A DNA stretch of 64,000 bases from CAZDBA01 sp965224765 (lineage in GTDB: Bacteria; Planctomycetota; Planctomycetia; Pirellulales; Pirellulaceae), in assembly GCA_965224765.1 (NCBI GenBank), contig CBDDAC010000003.1:7908-71907 (forward strand), read 5' to 3'. The notes beneath the pieces are model-generated. The model worked only from the letters and a program-made list of their open reading frames with translations, did no database searches and had not been told where the DNA came from. Positions 39,091-51,800 of the stretch are shown here, in pieces. Each line of letters starts with the position of its first letter. Position 1 is the stretch's first letter. The position numbers were made by a program, and so were the translations under genes.

Positions 39091-42057
39091 CTACCTGCTG
39101 TGAGCATCCAAATTGCGAATGATGAATCGACCTAACTCCTGATAGATTTCCAAAGTCTTGCCTTCAAGTGATATTGCATAGACTGCTTCCCCATCAGGAT
39201 GGCGAACAACGGTGCCCGGGAACACCTTAGTCGACTCGACGTTTCGATGACTCCAACGCTCACCAACTTGCAGGAAGTTGACGATATTTCCTGCAGTGTC
39301 TACACCGTAGAACCCTGGAGCCGACCCGTCTTGTGACCTATCGCCTCCACCCCAAACCAACGAACCGGCGAGGAACTTGGTCTTGCAGTCAAACTTCTCA
39401 AGGCCTTTCTCGCCAGATTGAAGTTGAAAAACAACTCCTGTTCCATCGGCAGCGTTGCCTTGAATTCCAAATAACGTGGAACCATCTGCAGACGTGACAA
39501 GCGAACCGGCAATTACCTTCTCGTCGCCCGAAACAAGCTCTGCGGTTAGCTTTCCATTAGTCCAGACGAGATGGACCAGTCGCTGTTGAATGTCAACTCC
39601 ATAGAGATCTGCCCCTTCGTCATCTTGGGGATTCTGGCTTGCGGCACAGACGAGCGATCCTGGGCAGAGTTTGAACGGAAGATCGTGCGCCTGAAATTGC
39701 ATTTTCCCATTGGAACGTGTGAAACAAATCAACTGGTGACTGGTATCAATTCCGTAAATCAGCTGATGATTCAATGCCACAAGCAGAGAGCTGGGTACCA
39801 TCTTCTCTGGCAAATCAAGCGCTTCAAAGTAAAACCCTTTTTCATGGACCCAGAAGAAGTTGATCAATTGTCCGCGTCGGTTGACCGCAAAGGCTCCTTG
39901 AGGCACATTCTCGTTGCACCAACTTCTGGTGCACACCAGTCGCTGGGGCGCAAACGAATGCCCCGAATCGTTGCTACAGTTCCAGCTTTTTAGTCTTCCC
40001 GCTTCTTCCTGAATAACGAACAAAGCCCCTCTGAGCGATACGCCGAGCAGCGTCCGGTCCTCTTTCGTAACCATCAACGTACCGGGTGCCATCTTGACAC
40101 TGGTCGTCCGAGGCAGCACCTCTTCATCCCAGAGATAGTTGGTCAGTTTTCCCGTTTCGTCGTTGCGAAACAGTCCGGGACAACGCAGCTCTCCGGCAAT
40201 CATTTGTCTTCCACCAAAAGTCAGCGTTTGACGTGGTGCGACCAGCAGCGGACTTTTCAGAGACTGGCGAGAAAGTGTTCTTGTCTCAACCTCATCAGTG
40301 AAACGCGATTCGCTTCGACGCCGGATTCTCAAGTGATAAATCGTATTCCCACTAAAAGAACCTTCGGCAGGAAAAGAAATGCAAAATTCAGAAGCCGCTC
40401 CACGCAGTTGAGTTCTTTGGAGTCGCATCGGAACTTGAGCCCAAGGTTCCCACTCAACGTTGCCTGGAACATTCTCCCATTTACGTCGATATTCGAGGAC
40501 ATAATCACCTTCGGATCGACTGTCAGTGAAATAGCAGCTCACGAGATCAACATGAGGGACAACCCGAAAATCCATAATACAAGATTCAGACGTGGTTAAG
40601 TGATAAATGAGATTTTGGACGTTCTGTAGCTGCTGGTCCGTATTCGCAGCTTCCAAATTTATTTCTTGCGCTGACTTTTCCTTTGGCGGTTGATCTTTCG
40701 CAAGCCGGTTTAATCCCATCAATCCGATTGCGACACCGGCCAGCAACATCATCGTCCCGAATCCCAACGCAGCAATCCACTTGAGATGCCGCTTGCAAAA
40801 CTTCCGAGCACGATAAACAAACGCATAGGGTTTTGCCGAAACTGGCCAGCGTTTCAGAAAACACTCCAGATCCTGCGCAAGTCGTTCTGCGGTTTCGTAG
40901 CGTCGTGCGGCAGACTTCTCCAGTGCCTTGAGGATAATCCAATCCAGCTCCGTGGCCAGTCGTCGCTGTTGCCGGGGTGACCAATCCATCTTTCCTTTCA
41001 CGCGTCGACTGGGACGTTCAGGATCGACACGGCGAATATGTTCAAGCGTCTGCCAAATCACTTGATTCTCCGGATCAAGTGTTGCCAAAGGCAGTGTTCC
41101 TGTTATCAATTCGTAGGTGATCACACCAATCGAGTAGATATCTGTCCGCCGATCGACTGGAGTATAAGACAAGGCCGCCTGTTCCGGACTAATGTACGGG
41201 AGAGAACCAATCAACTTGCCGCATTCTGAACTCAATGTTGCTGTAGAGATTTCCTGGTTGATGCCCGTGGACTTTGCGAATCCAAAGTCAATCACTTTAG
41301 GAATCGCTTTGTCCTGACAGACTTCCATGAGCACGTTGGACGCCTTGATGTCCCGATGGATAATCCCTCTTTCGTGCGCGTAGTGAAGTGTCCTGCAAAT
41401 GGAGATAACAAGCTCTAATCGCTCTTCGAATCCGATGGACTGTTGTTTACAAAATGTTGTGATGGGAGTTCCCTCGATAAACTCCATCACCAAATAAGGC
41501 TGCCCGCTTCTCGTATTTCCCCCGTCATAAATTGCGGGGATATGAGAGTGCTTCATAGAAGCAAGAAGCTGTCTTTCTTTGAAGAAGCGGATTCTTGAAT
41601 CGGCCGATGGACGATCCGGCCTTAGAAATTTGACGGCGACCTGCCGTTCAACGGGAAATAGCTGCTCTGCTTTCCAAACTGTTCCTGTAACGCCTGCTCC
41701 AACCGGTTCTTTCAATTGGTAACGGCCCTCGGTGCAGTCGTAAAACTCGTCCTGCAGCGAACGACAACTCGTGGCGGTGATCGGCAGTGGCGGTCGCGAT
41801 TTCTCCAACAACTGCGCGACGAGCTGAACTACTTCGGTGCCGTACGATTCGTAGTCCGCGGGTTCGGGTGTTTCCCCAAGCCCTCGCCGATATTCAAGAT
41901 CCACCTTAAGCAAAGCGATTGCCAATGAATCCAGAACAGATGACGAGTGATTGAAGAGATAGGAGTTGAGTTGTGGACGCTCACCTGACAACCAAGCGGA
42001 TTCAAACTCGTCGCACACTCTGCTAATTTCGCTCAAATCTAATTTGACGTTTCCCAT
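39091..42057 (-). CDS. Transmembrane Ser/Thr protein kinase with beta-propeller-like sensor
   Basis: 988 residues. An N-terminal planctomycete kinase leader (CDEFESAWLSGERPQLNSYL) precedes a full Hanks-type kinase domain (about residues 105-395): glycine loop VGAGVTGTVW, VAVKFLRP lysine, HRDIKASNV catalytic loop (about 232), DFGFAKS. One membrane helix follows (about 428-450). The C-terminal half shows repeats of about 55 residues with the pattern PGSLV-x-GxLYGVD--x-LV-x-FxW-x-G (for example LVVALNHQLIYGIDTSHQL), resembling tectonin-type propellers. The kinase would face the cytoplasm and the propeller the outside. It is divergent from the giant LEPR-xLL gene with an 800-base leader between. 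Confidence 0.88.
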   Translation of the reverse strand: MGNVKLDLSEISRVCDEFESAWLSGERPQLNSYLFNHSSSVLDSLAIALLKVDLEYRRGLGETPEPADYESYGTEVVQLVAQLLEKSRPPLPITATSCRSLQDEFYDCTEGRYQLKEPVGAGVTGTVWKAEQLFPVERQVAVKFLRPDRPSADSRIRFFKERQLLASMKHSHIPAIYDGGNTRSGQPYLVMEFIEGTPITTFCKQQSIGFEERLELVISICRTLHYAHERGIIHRDIKASNVLMEVCQDKAIPKVIDFGFAKSTGINQEISTATLSSECGKLIGSLPYISPEQAALSYTPVDRRTDIYSIGVITYELITGTLPLATLDPENQVIWQTLEHIRRVDPERPSRRVKGKMDWSPRQQRRLATELDWIILKALEKSAARRYETAERLAQDLECFLKRWPVSAKPYAFVYRARKFCKRHLKWIAALGFGTMMLLAGVAIGLMGLNRLAKDQPPKEKSAQEINLEAANTDQQLQNVQNLIYHLTTSESCIMDFRVVPHVDLVSCYFTDSRSEGDYVLEYRRKWENVPGNVEWEPWAQVPMRLQRTQLRGAASEFCISFPAEGSFSGNTIYHLRIRRRSESRFTDEVETRTLSRQSLKSPLLVAPRQTLTFGGRQMIAGELRCPGLFRNDETGKLTNYLWDEEVLPRTTSVKMAPGTLMVTKEDRTLLGVSLRGALFVIQEEAGRLKSWNCSNDSGHSFAPQRLVCTRSWCNENVPQGAFAVNRRGQLINFFWVHEKGFYFEALDLPEKMVPSSLLVALNHQLIYGIDTSHQLICFTRSNGKMQFQAHDLPFKLCPGSLVCAASQNPQDDEGADLYGVDIQQRLVHLVWTNGKLTAELVSGDEKVIAGSLVTSADGSTLFGIQGNAADGTGVVFQLQSGEKGLEKFDCKTKFLAGSLVWGGGDRSQDGSAPGFYGVDTAGNIVNFLQVGERWSHRNVESTKVFPGTVVRHPDGEAVYAISLEGKTLEIYQELGRFIIRNLDAHSR

Positions 42058-42470
42058 ACGAGTGTATCTTTCTTGGAAGAGCTAATCAACAATTTGCCGC
42101 TTGGCAACTTGATTTGAAAATTAGATCGATGATGTCGAGATGAACATCATAGCGAGCAATTGATCTTTTTGTTAATTGTGGCTTTTAAATTCAACTTCAA
42201 ATTCACCAATCCAATTATTGACGTTGGCTTTTGTTCATTCGATCGATCAAAACATTGGTTTGAAACACTGATTCGTTTTTCGTCCCGCGCCCCGCCTCAA
42301 GGAAAAACGCTAGAATTCTTGAGAATGTCGTTTAATCGGTTCCGAAGAGTCAGAATCGACGGAGGTCGCGTGAAAGTCTTGCCCTTCTGTTTGCAGCGAA
42401 GGCTTATACGAAAATACCGGGCCTTGCTAACCGGCCTCAAGCAATCTAAATCTTCGAAAGTCGCCGTGAT

Positions 42471-42493
42471 GCTGCCCAAAATAATTGGGCAGC
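42471..42493. other. Perfect 9-bp hairpin in the leader
   Basis: GCTGCCCAA pairs with TTGGGCAGC around AATAA. No T tract follows on either strand, so it is not a simple terminator. Confidence 0.5.
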
Positions 42494-42549
42494 GGAAAAG
42501 GAGCAGGTCGAATACTTCGATGCTCCCGACCAGAAAGCAAGACTCGGCA

Positions 42550-42591
42550 GTCAAGATCAGCCTCACTAATCTTGACTTCATTCTTTTTTTT
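42550..42591 (+). terminator. Terminator-like hairpin upstream of the giant gene
   Basis: GTCAAGAT (42550-42557) pairs with ATCTTGAC (42569-42576) and is followed by TTCATTC and eight T. It lies about 270 bases before the giant gene start, so it could end a short transcript or act as an attenuator. Confidence 0.5.
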
Positions 42592-42858
42592 AAAAAAAAC
42601 AATTTTCAATGCGGGTTCGAACGCTCGATCCGAATTAGTGTTCTGGACGGCTCCTCGGAATTAGTCAGGCAGAACCTGCAAACGATCAGTCGCCCAAAAT
42701 TCACGATTGATGACGCCTTGGCTGATCTGTCTGGGGTTGCGCGCTGACCTGATTCGACGCACCTCGTTCAATGCCAACATCAGTTCGTGATTGAATGGTT
42801 TGGCCTAATAATTTTCCGCGCTAACCGCGTTTCGCAAATCGGACAACTGGAGAGCAAG

Positions 42859-45800
42859 ATGGCATCTCGAAAACGACGACGTAAATCATCCTCACAAAAA
42901 AACGCACAAAAATCGCGAAAGCCATCGAAAAAACAAAAGAATCAATTTTCGAAAAATGAATCGCTCAATTACGATTCACTTGAGCCAAGACAGCTTTTGG
43001 CTTCCGCAGATCTGAGCGGTAACAACTTCACACTTGAAGGTGACTCAAACGGAAATCAAGTTTTCCTTCGTGTGGATTCAGGTCAACTGCAATGGAGTGA
43101 AGACGGCGTGAACTTCACCAGCGATCTTGACTCCACAGATCCTAATGACCAAACCTACAACCTGGATATTTCCAACCCACTCAATCTCACCATCAATATG
43201 AACAATGGGCTCAACGAAGCCTTTTTGGATCTCCAAGGTGAAGCTGGACTTGGAAACGTAGAAATCACTGATGGAGAAATGGTCGATGCAGTAACGATTC
43301 AAAGCGATCTTGATTTGCTGCCTACCTCTGGCAGTCTTAACATCAACGTAGAATCCGTAACCGTAAGCAATGGAACCCAAATCGCCGCACCATCTGGAAT
43401 CACAATCGACGCGACGTTACAGGGCCAAGTCACCATCGAAGACAACGCTACACTTTCAACACGAAACATTGCTCCCGGAGGCAATCACCAGACTGATCCG
43501 TCAGTTGGCAACTCGTCGAACATCTCCATCAGCGGCGAAACGATCACGATCGGCGACAATACGCACATCCTCGCTCAAGCCGACGGATATGCCTCTGGCA
43601 ACATCAACATCAACGCTGAATCGGCGCTTCCGTTGATTGTCGACTTGGCCGCAATCGACTTGAGTACAGCGGCCAATATTCTTGATTTCATCACTCCAGA
43701 GTCGGAAGCAATCGTTGATATCGGCGCTGCTGAAATTCGAGGGGCCAACGTCGACATTTCGGCCCAAGTCACCGCAGAAGCTAACATTCCAGATGCTTCA
43801 GCTATCCTTCAAGAGATTATCAATGACGGTGGGCCCATCAGTGCCATTCTCACGACCGCAGATTACTTGAGTGACGAGATCGATGAATTTCTTACGGAAA
43901 CGACTTCGATTCCAGTTGTCTATATCAAAGAGACAACTTCGGCGACCGTCGACGTGGGTGAGAATGCATTTATCGTCGCCTCTGGCAATGTGAATATTTC
44001 AGCGACTACGAGATCCGCAGAAAGCTCCATCGTTGAAACCGAAGACCAGTCGCTGGCCGTTACGAAAGTCGATTCGACCTCCGAGATCAATGTTCACACC
44101 GGGGCAGTGATTTCCGCCCTGAACGACATCACGATCACAACCGACACGGCAATCGTTTCAAACACTCGAGCCACCACCCACAAAAACCTGGAAGAGGCGG
44201 ATGGAGAGAAAACCGCCATCGCGGTAGCAATTTCCAAGTCCGATCTCGTTTCGCATGTCACGATCGACGCAAATACGCTCCTGCGCGCAGGTGAAAGAAT
44301 CAATATCGAAGCACTCGGCTCCAACACCACAACCAGTCACGCCGAGGGGGGTGTTTATGGTGACGGCGGAGTAGGCGCTACCATCGCGCTGAACTTTCCG
44401 AAATCCAGCGTCCGCGCCGATGTCGATGGTAACCTGAGAGCGGAAGTTAACAACGCCAATACAACCAGCGGTGGCATCGTTATCCTTGTAGATCTAACCG
44501 CGAACGAGGACGCACAAGCCGTTTCAGGTCTTGGCGGAACGGCTCCTGAAGGAGTGGAAATTGAAACCGTTTCTCAGATCGACGAAATCATTGACAAATG
44601 GATCAAACCGCTGATCCAACACATCCAAGGATTGAATATCGTGAACTTAACGAATATCAATCTTAATGTCGCTTCGGCCCTCGCGTTCAATAAGACTTCA
44701 AATGAAGCCGTCGCAGAAACCGGGCCAAACGCCGTCCTACAATCCAACCTTGACGTTAACGTCGATTCGCAGCTTTCTGACAGCTCACGTACATTCGCGG
44801 AAGCGATCGATCGCCTACCGGAGAACAGTAGTCCAGATAATCATTTGACGGTCGCACTGGTCGTCGGACTGTACGACAATAACTCTCAAGCCATCCTGGG
44901 CGATGGAAGTACCGTAGACGCCCGCCGCAACGTTGCCGTCAACGCCGATACTGAGTATCCGGTCCAGCCAACCGTTGTCGAGAGTAACGAAACGGGATTC
45001 TACGAAGTCAAAGGAAACTCCTGGGCTCGGAGTCAATCTGAAAACGCTAGATCTGACTATGCGGGAGCACTCAACTACCAAGAGCATCATAACAACACCG
45101 AAGCCCGAATCGGCGACGGCGCCCAGATCAATCAGAACCCGGTTTACTTTACGCCCAACCAAAGTGTTTTCGTCAACAGCACCGCTGAGATCATCTTGCT
45201 CGATATCGCGGGCCTATTTGAACTGGACATTGACGCAGATGCACTGCAAACCATTGGGACAACCGTCGGCCAAGCCGTCTTCAATGGAGGCGATCTTGAC
45301 CTCTCCTTGGACAATTTACTTGACTCCCTCAAAGAGGGTTTCCAACAAGCACTTAACGATTCCGAAATAGCATTTGGAACCACCGCTTCCGAGACGGCAA
45401 TCGGTGGCGCGTTGACTTTCACCAACATGTTTGACAATACTTCGGCAACGATCGGTGAGAACGCCAAGGTCAACACAGGCCAAAGCGGTCAACTAACCGT
45501 TCAGGCGACCTCCGACATCAAACACTACACCTTCGCCGGATCAGGATTTAAAGCTGGCAAGACGGGAATCGAAGGAAACCTTGCTCACAACCACCACAAA
45601 TCTGATACTCAGGCAAATATCGGATCGGGTGCAGAAATCAACGCGGGTTTATCAATCACCGTCTCTGCCAACAGCAACCTTGAGAAATATGGATTCGCTG
45701 GTGGCATCTTCTTTGGGGGCAATCGTGGTTTCGGCGTTTCGGTTGCAACCAATGACGTCGAAAGAAATACATTGGCCTTTATCGGCGCATACAACAGCAC

Positions 45801-48800
45801 GCTGGGTAATGACGTCAACATCGTTGCGGCGGGTCGACTAAACGTATACGCCAACAGTCGTGGAAACACGATTGCATTGGCGCTTTCAGGAACTCGAATC
45901 GGCCATACTTCAATCACGACACAGTCACCCACCAACTCCGCTTCCAATTCCGCGGAAGTCACCGACAACTTCGCCAACAAAGGGACTCAAGGAAGTTACG
46001 GGCTCGGAGTCTCAGCGGACATTGCCATCAACCGGTCCACCGCAAACAACACATATGCCTTTATCAACAATGGTGGTAGCGTTCGTGCTCGCGCGATTTC
46101 CATCAATGGACGCGACTCAACCTCATTCTACGCAGGTACAGGCTCGGCGGCGTTTCAACGTACGAATGCTCATGCATCGGGTTTCGCTGGAAGCTATAGC
46201 CGCAACCAAATTATTGGCTCAGTAAAAGCCTGGATTGAGGCGGCGGACGTGACCACAGTCAATGGGGGATTGTCGGTTGTCGCCAGTCACGCATCGAGCG
46301 CAAAAATCTTGGCGGCGGCAGCTTCGATCGCAAAGAACTCCAATACAGCCTTCGCAGGCAGCTTTGCATTCAACAAGCTGACCTGGACGACGGAAGCCTT
46401 CTTAGACGGAGTAACCGCTAACATCGATGGCAACACGAGTGTTTTTGCAACGAACGAAGCTAACGCGACGACAATCGCGGGTGGCGCAACCTGGACAGGT
46501 CGTGCTGGGGTTGGAGTCTCATTTTCTCGAAACAACATCAACTATGTAACCTTAGCGAAGCTTAGGGGATCCAATCTTGTCTTGAGCGGAGTTCTGTTAA
46601 CCAACGCCGCCCACGATGCCAACTTCACCTCCTTGGCAGCTTCCTTCTCCACGGGTCAGTCAGCGACTTTTGTTGGCACGGTTGCTATCAACAAGGTCGG
46701 TGGAAATGTCGTTGCAGCGACCATTGATTCTCAAATCGAGGCACAACGTGTAACCTCCAAGTCAACCGACACCTCCAAAATTCGAGCATACTCCGGTGGC
46801 GTCGCTGCTTTTGGCCAAACCGTAGGATTGGGATTCGGTGGAGCCTACGCAGGCAACCACACCAACCAGCTCGTGATTACATTCGCCAAGTCGGCCCAGA
46901 TTTCCGCGTTGAACGACGTCGTGCTGACGGCAACCTCGGATATCAAATACAACGCCACGTCGCTGGCCGGTTCGCAACAAAACAATTTTGCGCTCGGCCT
47001 TTCTGTTTCTGAAAACCGCGTTGACAAGAATCTAAAAACCTACGCCGACTCTTCAACGATCACGACCGAAGACGATATTCGACTGGAAGCAATTGAAAGC
47101 AGTGACTTCGGAGCCTACGGCGTTGAATTTGCCTTGGCGAATTTGGCTTTTGGCGCTTCGATGGGAATTAACGAAGCAAACATGGATATTGAAAGTCGAG
47201 CCACCGGTTCAACACTTCAAAGCAACGCTGGAAAAGTCAGCCTCAATGCTCTCGACCAAACCAACATCAACGCCGTTGCCGTCGGAGGTGCATTCGGACA
47301 AGTGGCTTCATTGGGTGGTTCGTACTCCAAAAATATCATCGATACCGACGTCTCGACTCACTTGACCAATTCATTCGCCCTTGCCATCGATGACGTCGAA
47401 CTAAATGCGTCGAGTCAAAATAAGATTTTCGCTTTGGCCGGTGGTCTGGACGGTGCAGCTGGATTCGGTTTCGGAGCAGCGATCGGAATCAATGACGTCA
47501 ACAGTAACATTTCAAGCTACCTGCAAGCCTCAGCCGCCGGTTCCGCTACCGGTGACTTGAATCTAACTGGAAACAACAACTCGGAAATCAAATCCGTAAC
47601 CGTTGGCGGCGCGGGTGCCAGTACATTTGCCTTGGGAGGCTCGGTATCAACCAACAAAATTGACTCCAGTGTCGACGTTCACATTACCGACTCGCTTTTT
47701 GCAACCGCATTGAGCGATATCGATCTGACAGCTATTAACAATAGTCAAATTTCTTCGTTCGCCGGCGGCGCTGCAGGTGCAGGCGTTGTCGCCGTTGGAG
47801 CAGCCTATAGCCGCAACGAGATTACTGCCGATCTTCGAGCTTGCATTGACAATTCAACCGTAACATCCATCGAAGACAGTATCTCACTTACGACGGACAA
47901 TGACGCGCAAATCAAGGCGATTGCGGTGGGTGGTGCAGGCGCTGGTGCATTTGCACTAGGAGGTTCCATCACCGTCAATCGGATTAATACGTCACTATGC
48001 ACCTGTGTCGTTGACAACTCTGTTCTTTCTGCTCCTGACGATGTTGTTTTGATTGCAACTGACCATTCCAACATTCAGGCGCTCGCGGGAGGCGCTGCAG
48101 GTGCCGGCGCTGCCGCCGTTGGGTTCTCTGTTGTCGACAACGACATCAATCGATCGATGAAATCAGAAGTAACGGATTCGGAAATCAGTTCAAGTTCCGG
48201 TTCGGTACGAGTTGTCGTAGGTGGAAGAAGTACGCAAACAGGATACGGAATTGGAGCCGCCGGAGCAGCAACGGTCTCGGCCTCAGGCTCTTCGGTCAAC
48301 AACGATTTAAATCAAGATTTAAAAGCATCCATCAATGGCGACAGCGACATCAACGCTGGGCGACACGTTGTCGTTACCGCAAATTACGACAACTCATTGG
48401 TTACTCGGGTCGTGACGCTCGCCGGAAGCGGAGCATTCTCAGCCGCAGTTTCGGTTTCGACAAACCGGATCGACCATACAACAGAGGCCTCGATTGGAAC
48501 GAATACTGTCGTCAACGCAGCAGGAAATGTTCTGGTCAAAAGCTTCGACACGACATCGGTGAACGCTGTCGCTGGGCAAGCAGCAGGTTCAGGCGCGGGT
48601 GCAATCGGAACCAGCATCAGCAACGTCCAGGTCCACAAAGACGTTAACGCGTTCATCGAACAAAGGGCGGAAGTCTACGCAGCCGCAAGTATTGATAAAA
48701 CCATCTCTGTCTACGACGGAGAGCACAACACCGGGAACTTTGCCACCGAAACAATCTATGGTGTGGGCGTTCAATCGACTTCTCGAGAACGAATTTCCAA

Positions 48801-51800
48801 CACGACAATCGCAGTAAACGGTGCCGGAATCGCTGGAGCTGCAGGAGCCATTTCGGTTGACGTGGTCAAACCCCATGTCGAAGCCTGGATCGGACGCAAC
48901 GCCATTGTTGAAGCCGGAAGTCTCAGCAAAAGAAGAACCCCCGACAATGACCCCAAGCGTACTCAAACGAATATCAACGTATCAGCATTGAGCGATTCCG
49001 ATATCAATACCGTGACAGGTGGACTCGGATTCGCCATCTCGGGTATTGGCATTTCGGGCGCCGTCGATATCGGCAAAGTTCAGCATAAGGTCTGGGGACA
49101 CATCGACGCAGGCGCCCAAGTCACGGCGAAGGACGACATCGACGTTCATGGACTTTCCAACAAGGACATCGACAGTGATACGATCAGTCTCGGAGGTGCA
49201 TTTATTGGTGGCATCTCAGGATCCGTATCCGTCTGGAACATCGGATCACAACTTGATTCGACGTACTCGTACGATGGCAACAGCGAAGATGCCTTGATTG
49301 CCGCAGGCCTCGAAGTCGATCAATTTATCAGCGACCAAGTGCTGGAATCTCAGCAGCTGATCGCTGATCACCTTGGCGAAACGGTCGACGAAACCACCGT
49401 GTATAACGATCTCCATGACACCACTCCCAGCGATGTCAAAGCCACCGTACTCAATGGCGCAATACTTGACGCTGGTGATGATGTCGATGTCCGCGGCAGA
49501 GAAGTTCTCGATATTGATACGCTGGCCGGTGGAGTCTCGGCCGGAATTATTGCGGGAGGACGTTCCGTTTCCGTTGTCAATATCGACAGCGATGTTGAGG
49601 GCACGGTCTTTGGAAATATCCACGCCGGTGATGACGTTCTGGTACAGGCCACCCTGGAAGAAGAGGCGAAGTCCAACTCCCTATCGGGACAAGCTTCTAT
49701 CCTTGGCTGGGTCGGAGCTCTCGCGACCGTCCATGACTCAAGCAGTCAAACCGGAAGTATATCCAATCGCGCTGTCATCACGTCCGCCGACAATGTCACT
49801 GTCGAAGCCACCGCTCAACAAAACATCGATGCCAAAACCGGGCAAGCAGCGATTGCTGGCGCCGCGTTTGGCGGTTCAGTCGCCCACATCATTTCAACAG
49901 GAGTCACGGAAGCCTACATTTCCAACGCGAACATCCACGGTGCCGGAGATAAATGTATCTTGGGTCAGAGTAATGTTACCAACGTTAATGTCTTGACGAA
50001 TGTCGACCAGGATTTTGATGCAAAGGCCACCGCATTGAACGCGGGTATCGTCGACGGTTTCAGTTCCGTTGCCCGAGTTGATGCAAAACAGAGCATTCGC
50101 ACCTGGATCGCGAGAAACTCCAATATTCATACAAGAAAGGACGTCAAGGTAAACAGCGACTCCAACATTACGGCAACAACAGATCAACTTGGGGTTAACC
50201 CACTGTCAGTCGTCAACATGGGAAGCTCGGCATCAATAGCCTTTGTCCTTCCCAAGATCGATACGTTTGTCGGCCAATCTCATCTTTGCGTTGGCAACAA
50301 CCTAAGCATTCAAACGGATCATTCGGCAAACGCATTTGCAGACGGTCAATCAGTTGCGATCTCTGTGATCGAAGCCGAGGGTGTTAAAGCAGTTGCACGT
50401 GCCAAGCCGATTGTACGCACCTACCTTGGCGGCGCCGAAACACACGTAAGTAGAGATGCCGTTGTTGGCTCCAACGTGTCTCAAATCGCCGAGGCAAATG
50501 CAAAGTCCTTTTCGATTGGCTTGGGCATTGGATCCGGAACAATCTTGAGTGAAGCAGATACCTCGGGAAGCACCACATCGTTTGTCGGTCAAGACGCCGT
50601 CGTCGATATAGGAAACAATGCGACCATCGAGTCTGTGGTGTCCGGAAACGCCAACTCGATCAGCAAAGCCCCAGTAATTGGGTTGGGTGGTGCATTGATT
50701 GGTGCCCAGTCGACGGCAAAAGCGTCTCATGATGCACTCGCATTACATACTGCGGTGAACTCAATGAATGTTGGCGGTGACTTCACCGTAAGAAGTGCTT
50801 CCGATCGGGACGCCGAATCCAATGCCAACGGCTTGGGAGTTGCAATCATTGCCGCAGGCGGAACAAGCCGGTCAACAGCGGAAGCCAACGGTCGCACACA
50901 GGCACTTGTAACCGGGCAAATCGACTCCGCGGAAGTGGTAACTGTTGAGGCAACCGAATCCAACTTCACCAAAGCGGATGGAAAATCCACGGGGGGAGCT
51001 TTAATTGCAGGTGCGGGTGTCGAATCTCGAACTTCGGCAAAACCGCAAGTCACATCACTTGTCGATTCTCGCGTCCGAGCAAATGAAATTGTATTGAACG
51101 CTTCGGCAGACATGATCACGCGTGCCAATGGCGATGCTCCCAATATCGGTGGAATCAACAGCGGCAAGACATTCGTTGAAGCAAACATCGCGCCTCAGGT
51201 CGAAGCCAAGTTGTCCCAATCGGCAAACGTCGTCACCCAAGGCGACATTACGCTGACCGCAGAACAATCTTTAACGGCTCCTAGCGGTGAAACGATGGTA
51301 ACCGGTTCTGGTGGGCAGTTCGGATTTATCGGTAACACGTCGTTGGATCTGAATGCAGTCGCTAATCCAACAGTGCGAGCCCACGTCGAATCGCGTGCCT
51401 TTGTTTCTGGACGAGACTTGACGCTGGATTCTTCGGCAACCAACATTTTGACGGCCAAGGACTCGTCACTCAGCATTGGTCTGTTGGTCGCTGGCGGCAA
51501 AAGTGAATCAACGGTTGAAAACGGCGGGACCGTATTGTCTCGAATTGATGGTACCGTCAGAGGAATTCGAAACGTGACACTCAACAGCTACGGTGAAGCC
51601 TACGCGAAAGCAGAAAGTGCCTCCGGTGGTGGAGCCTTGCTTATTGGCAAAAGTGGCGCCAAGGTGAACAGTACGGTTGATCCAAAGATCTCTTCGATCA
51701 TCGACACCAATATTTCCGCGACAGGCGGTATCACCATGGGTGCCGTCTCCTTTGGAAACTCAGTCGCGGACGCCAAAGGAACCAATGTCTCTGGAGTATT

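Larger units (their letters stand above)
42058..42858 (+). other. Divergent leader region with two hairpins
   Basis: An 800-base gap between the kinase and giant-protein starts. Open frames here do not look like protein. It carries the hairpins described at 42471-42493 and 42550-42591, suggesting a long regulated leader or a small untranslated transcript. Confidence 0.55.

Noticed and set aside
42160..42747. 195-codon frame in the leader of the giant gene
   Set aside because: Composition is unlike protein, it spans both hairpins and no family resemblance is visible.
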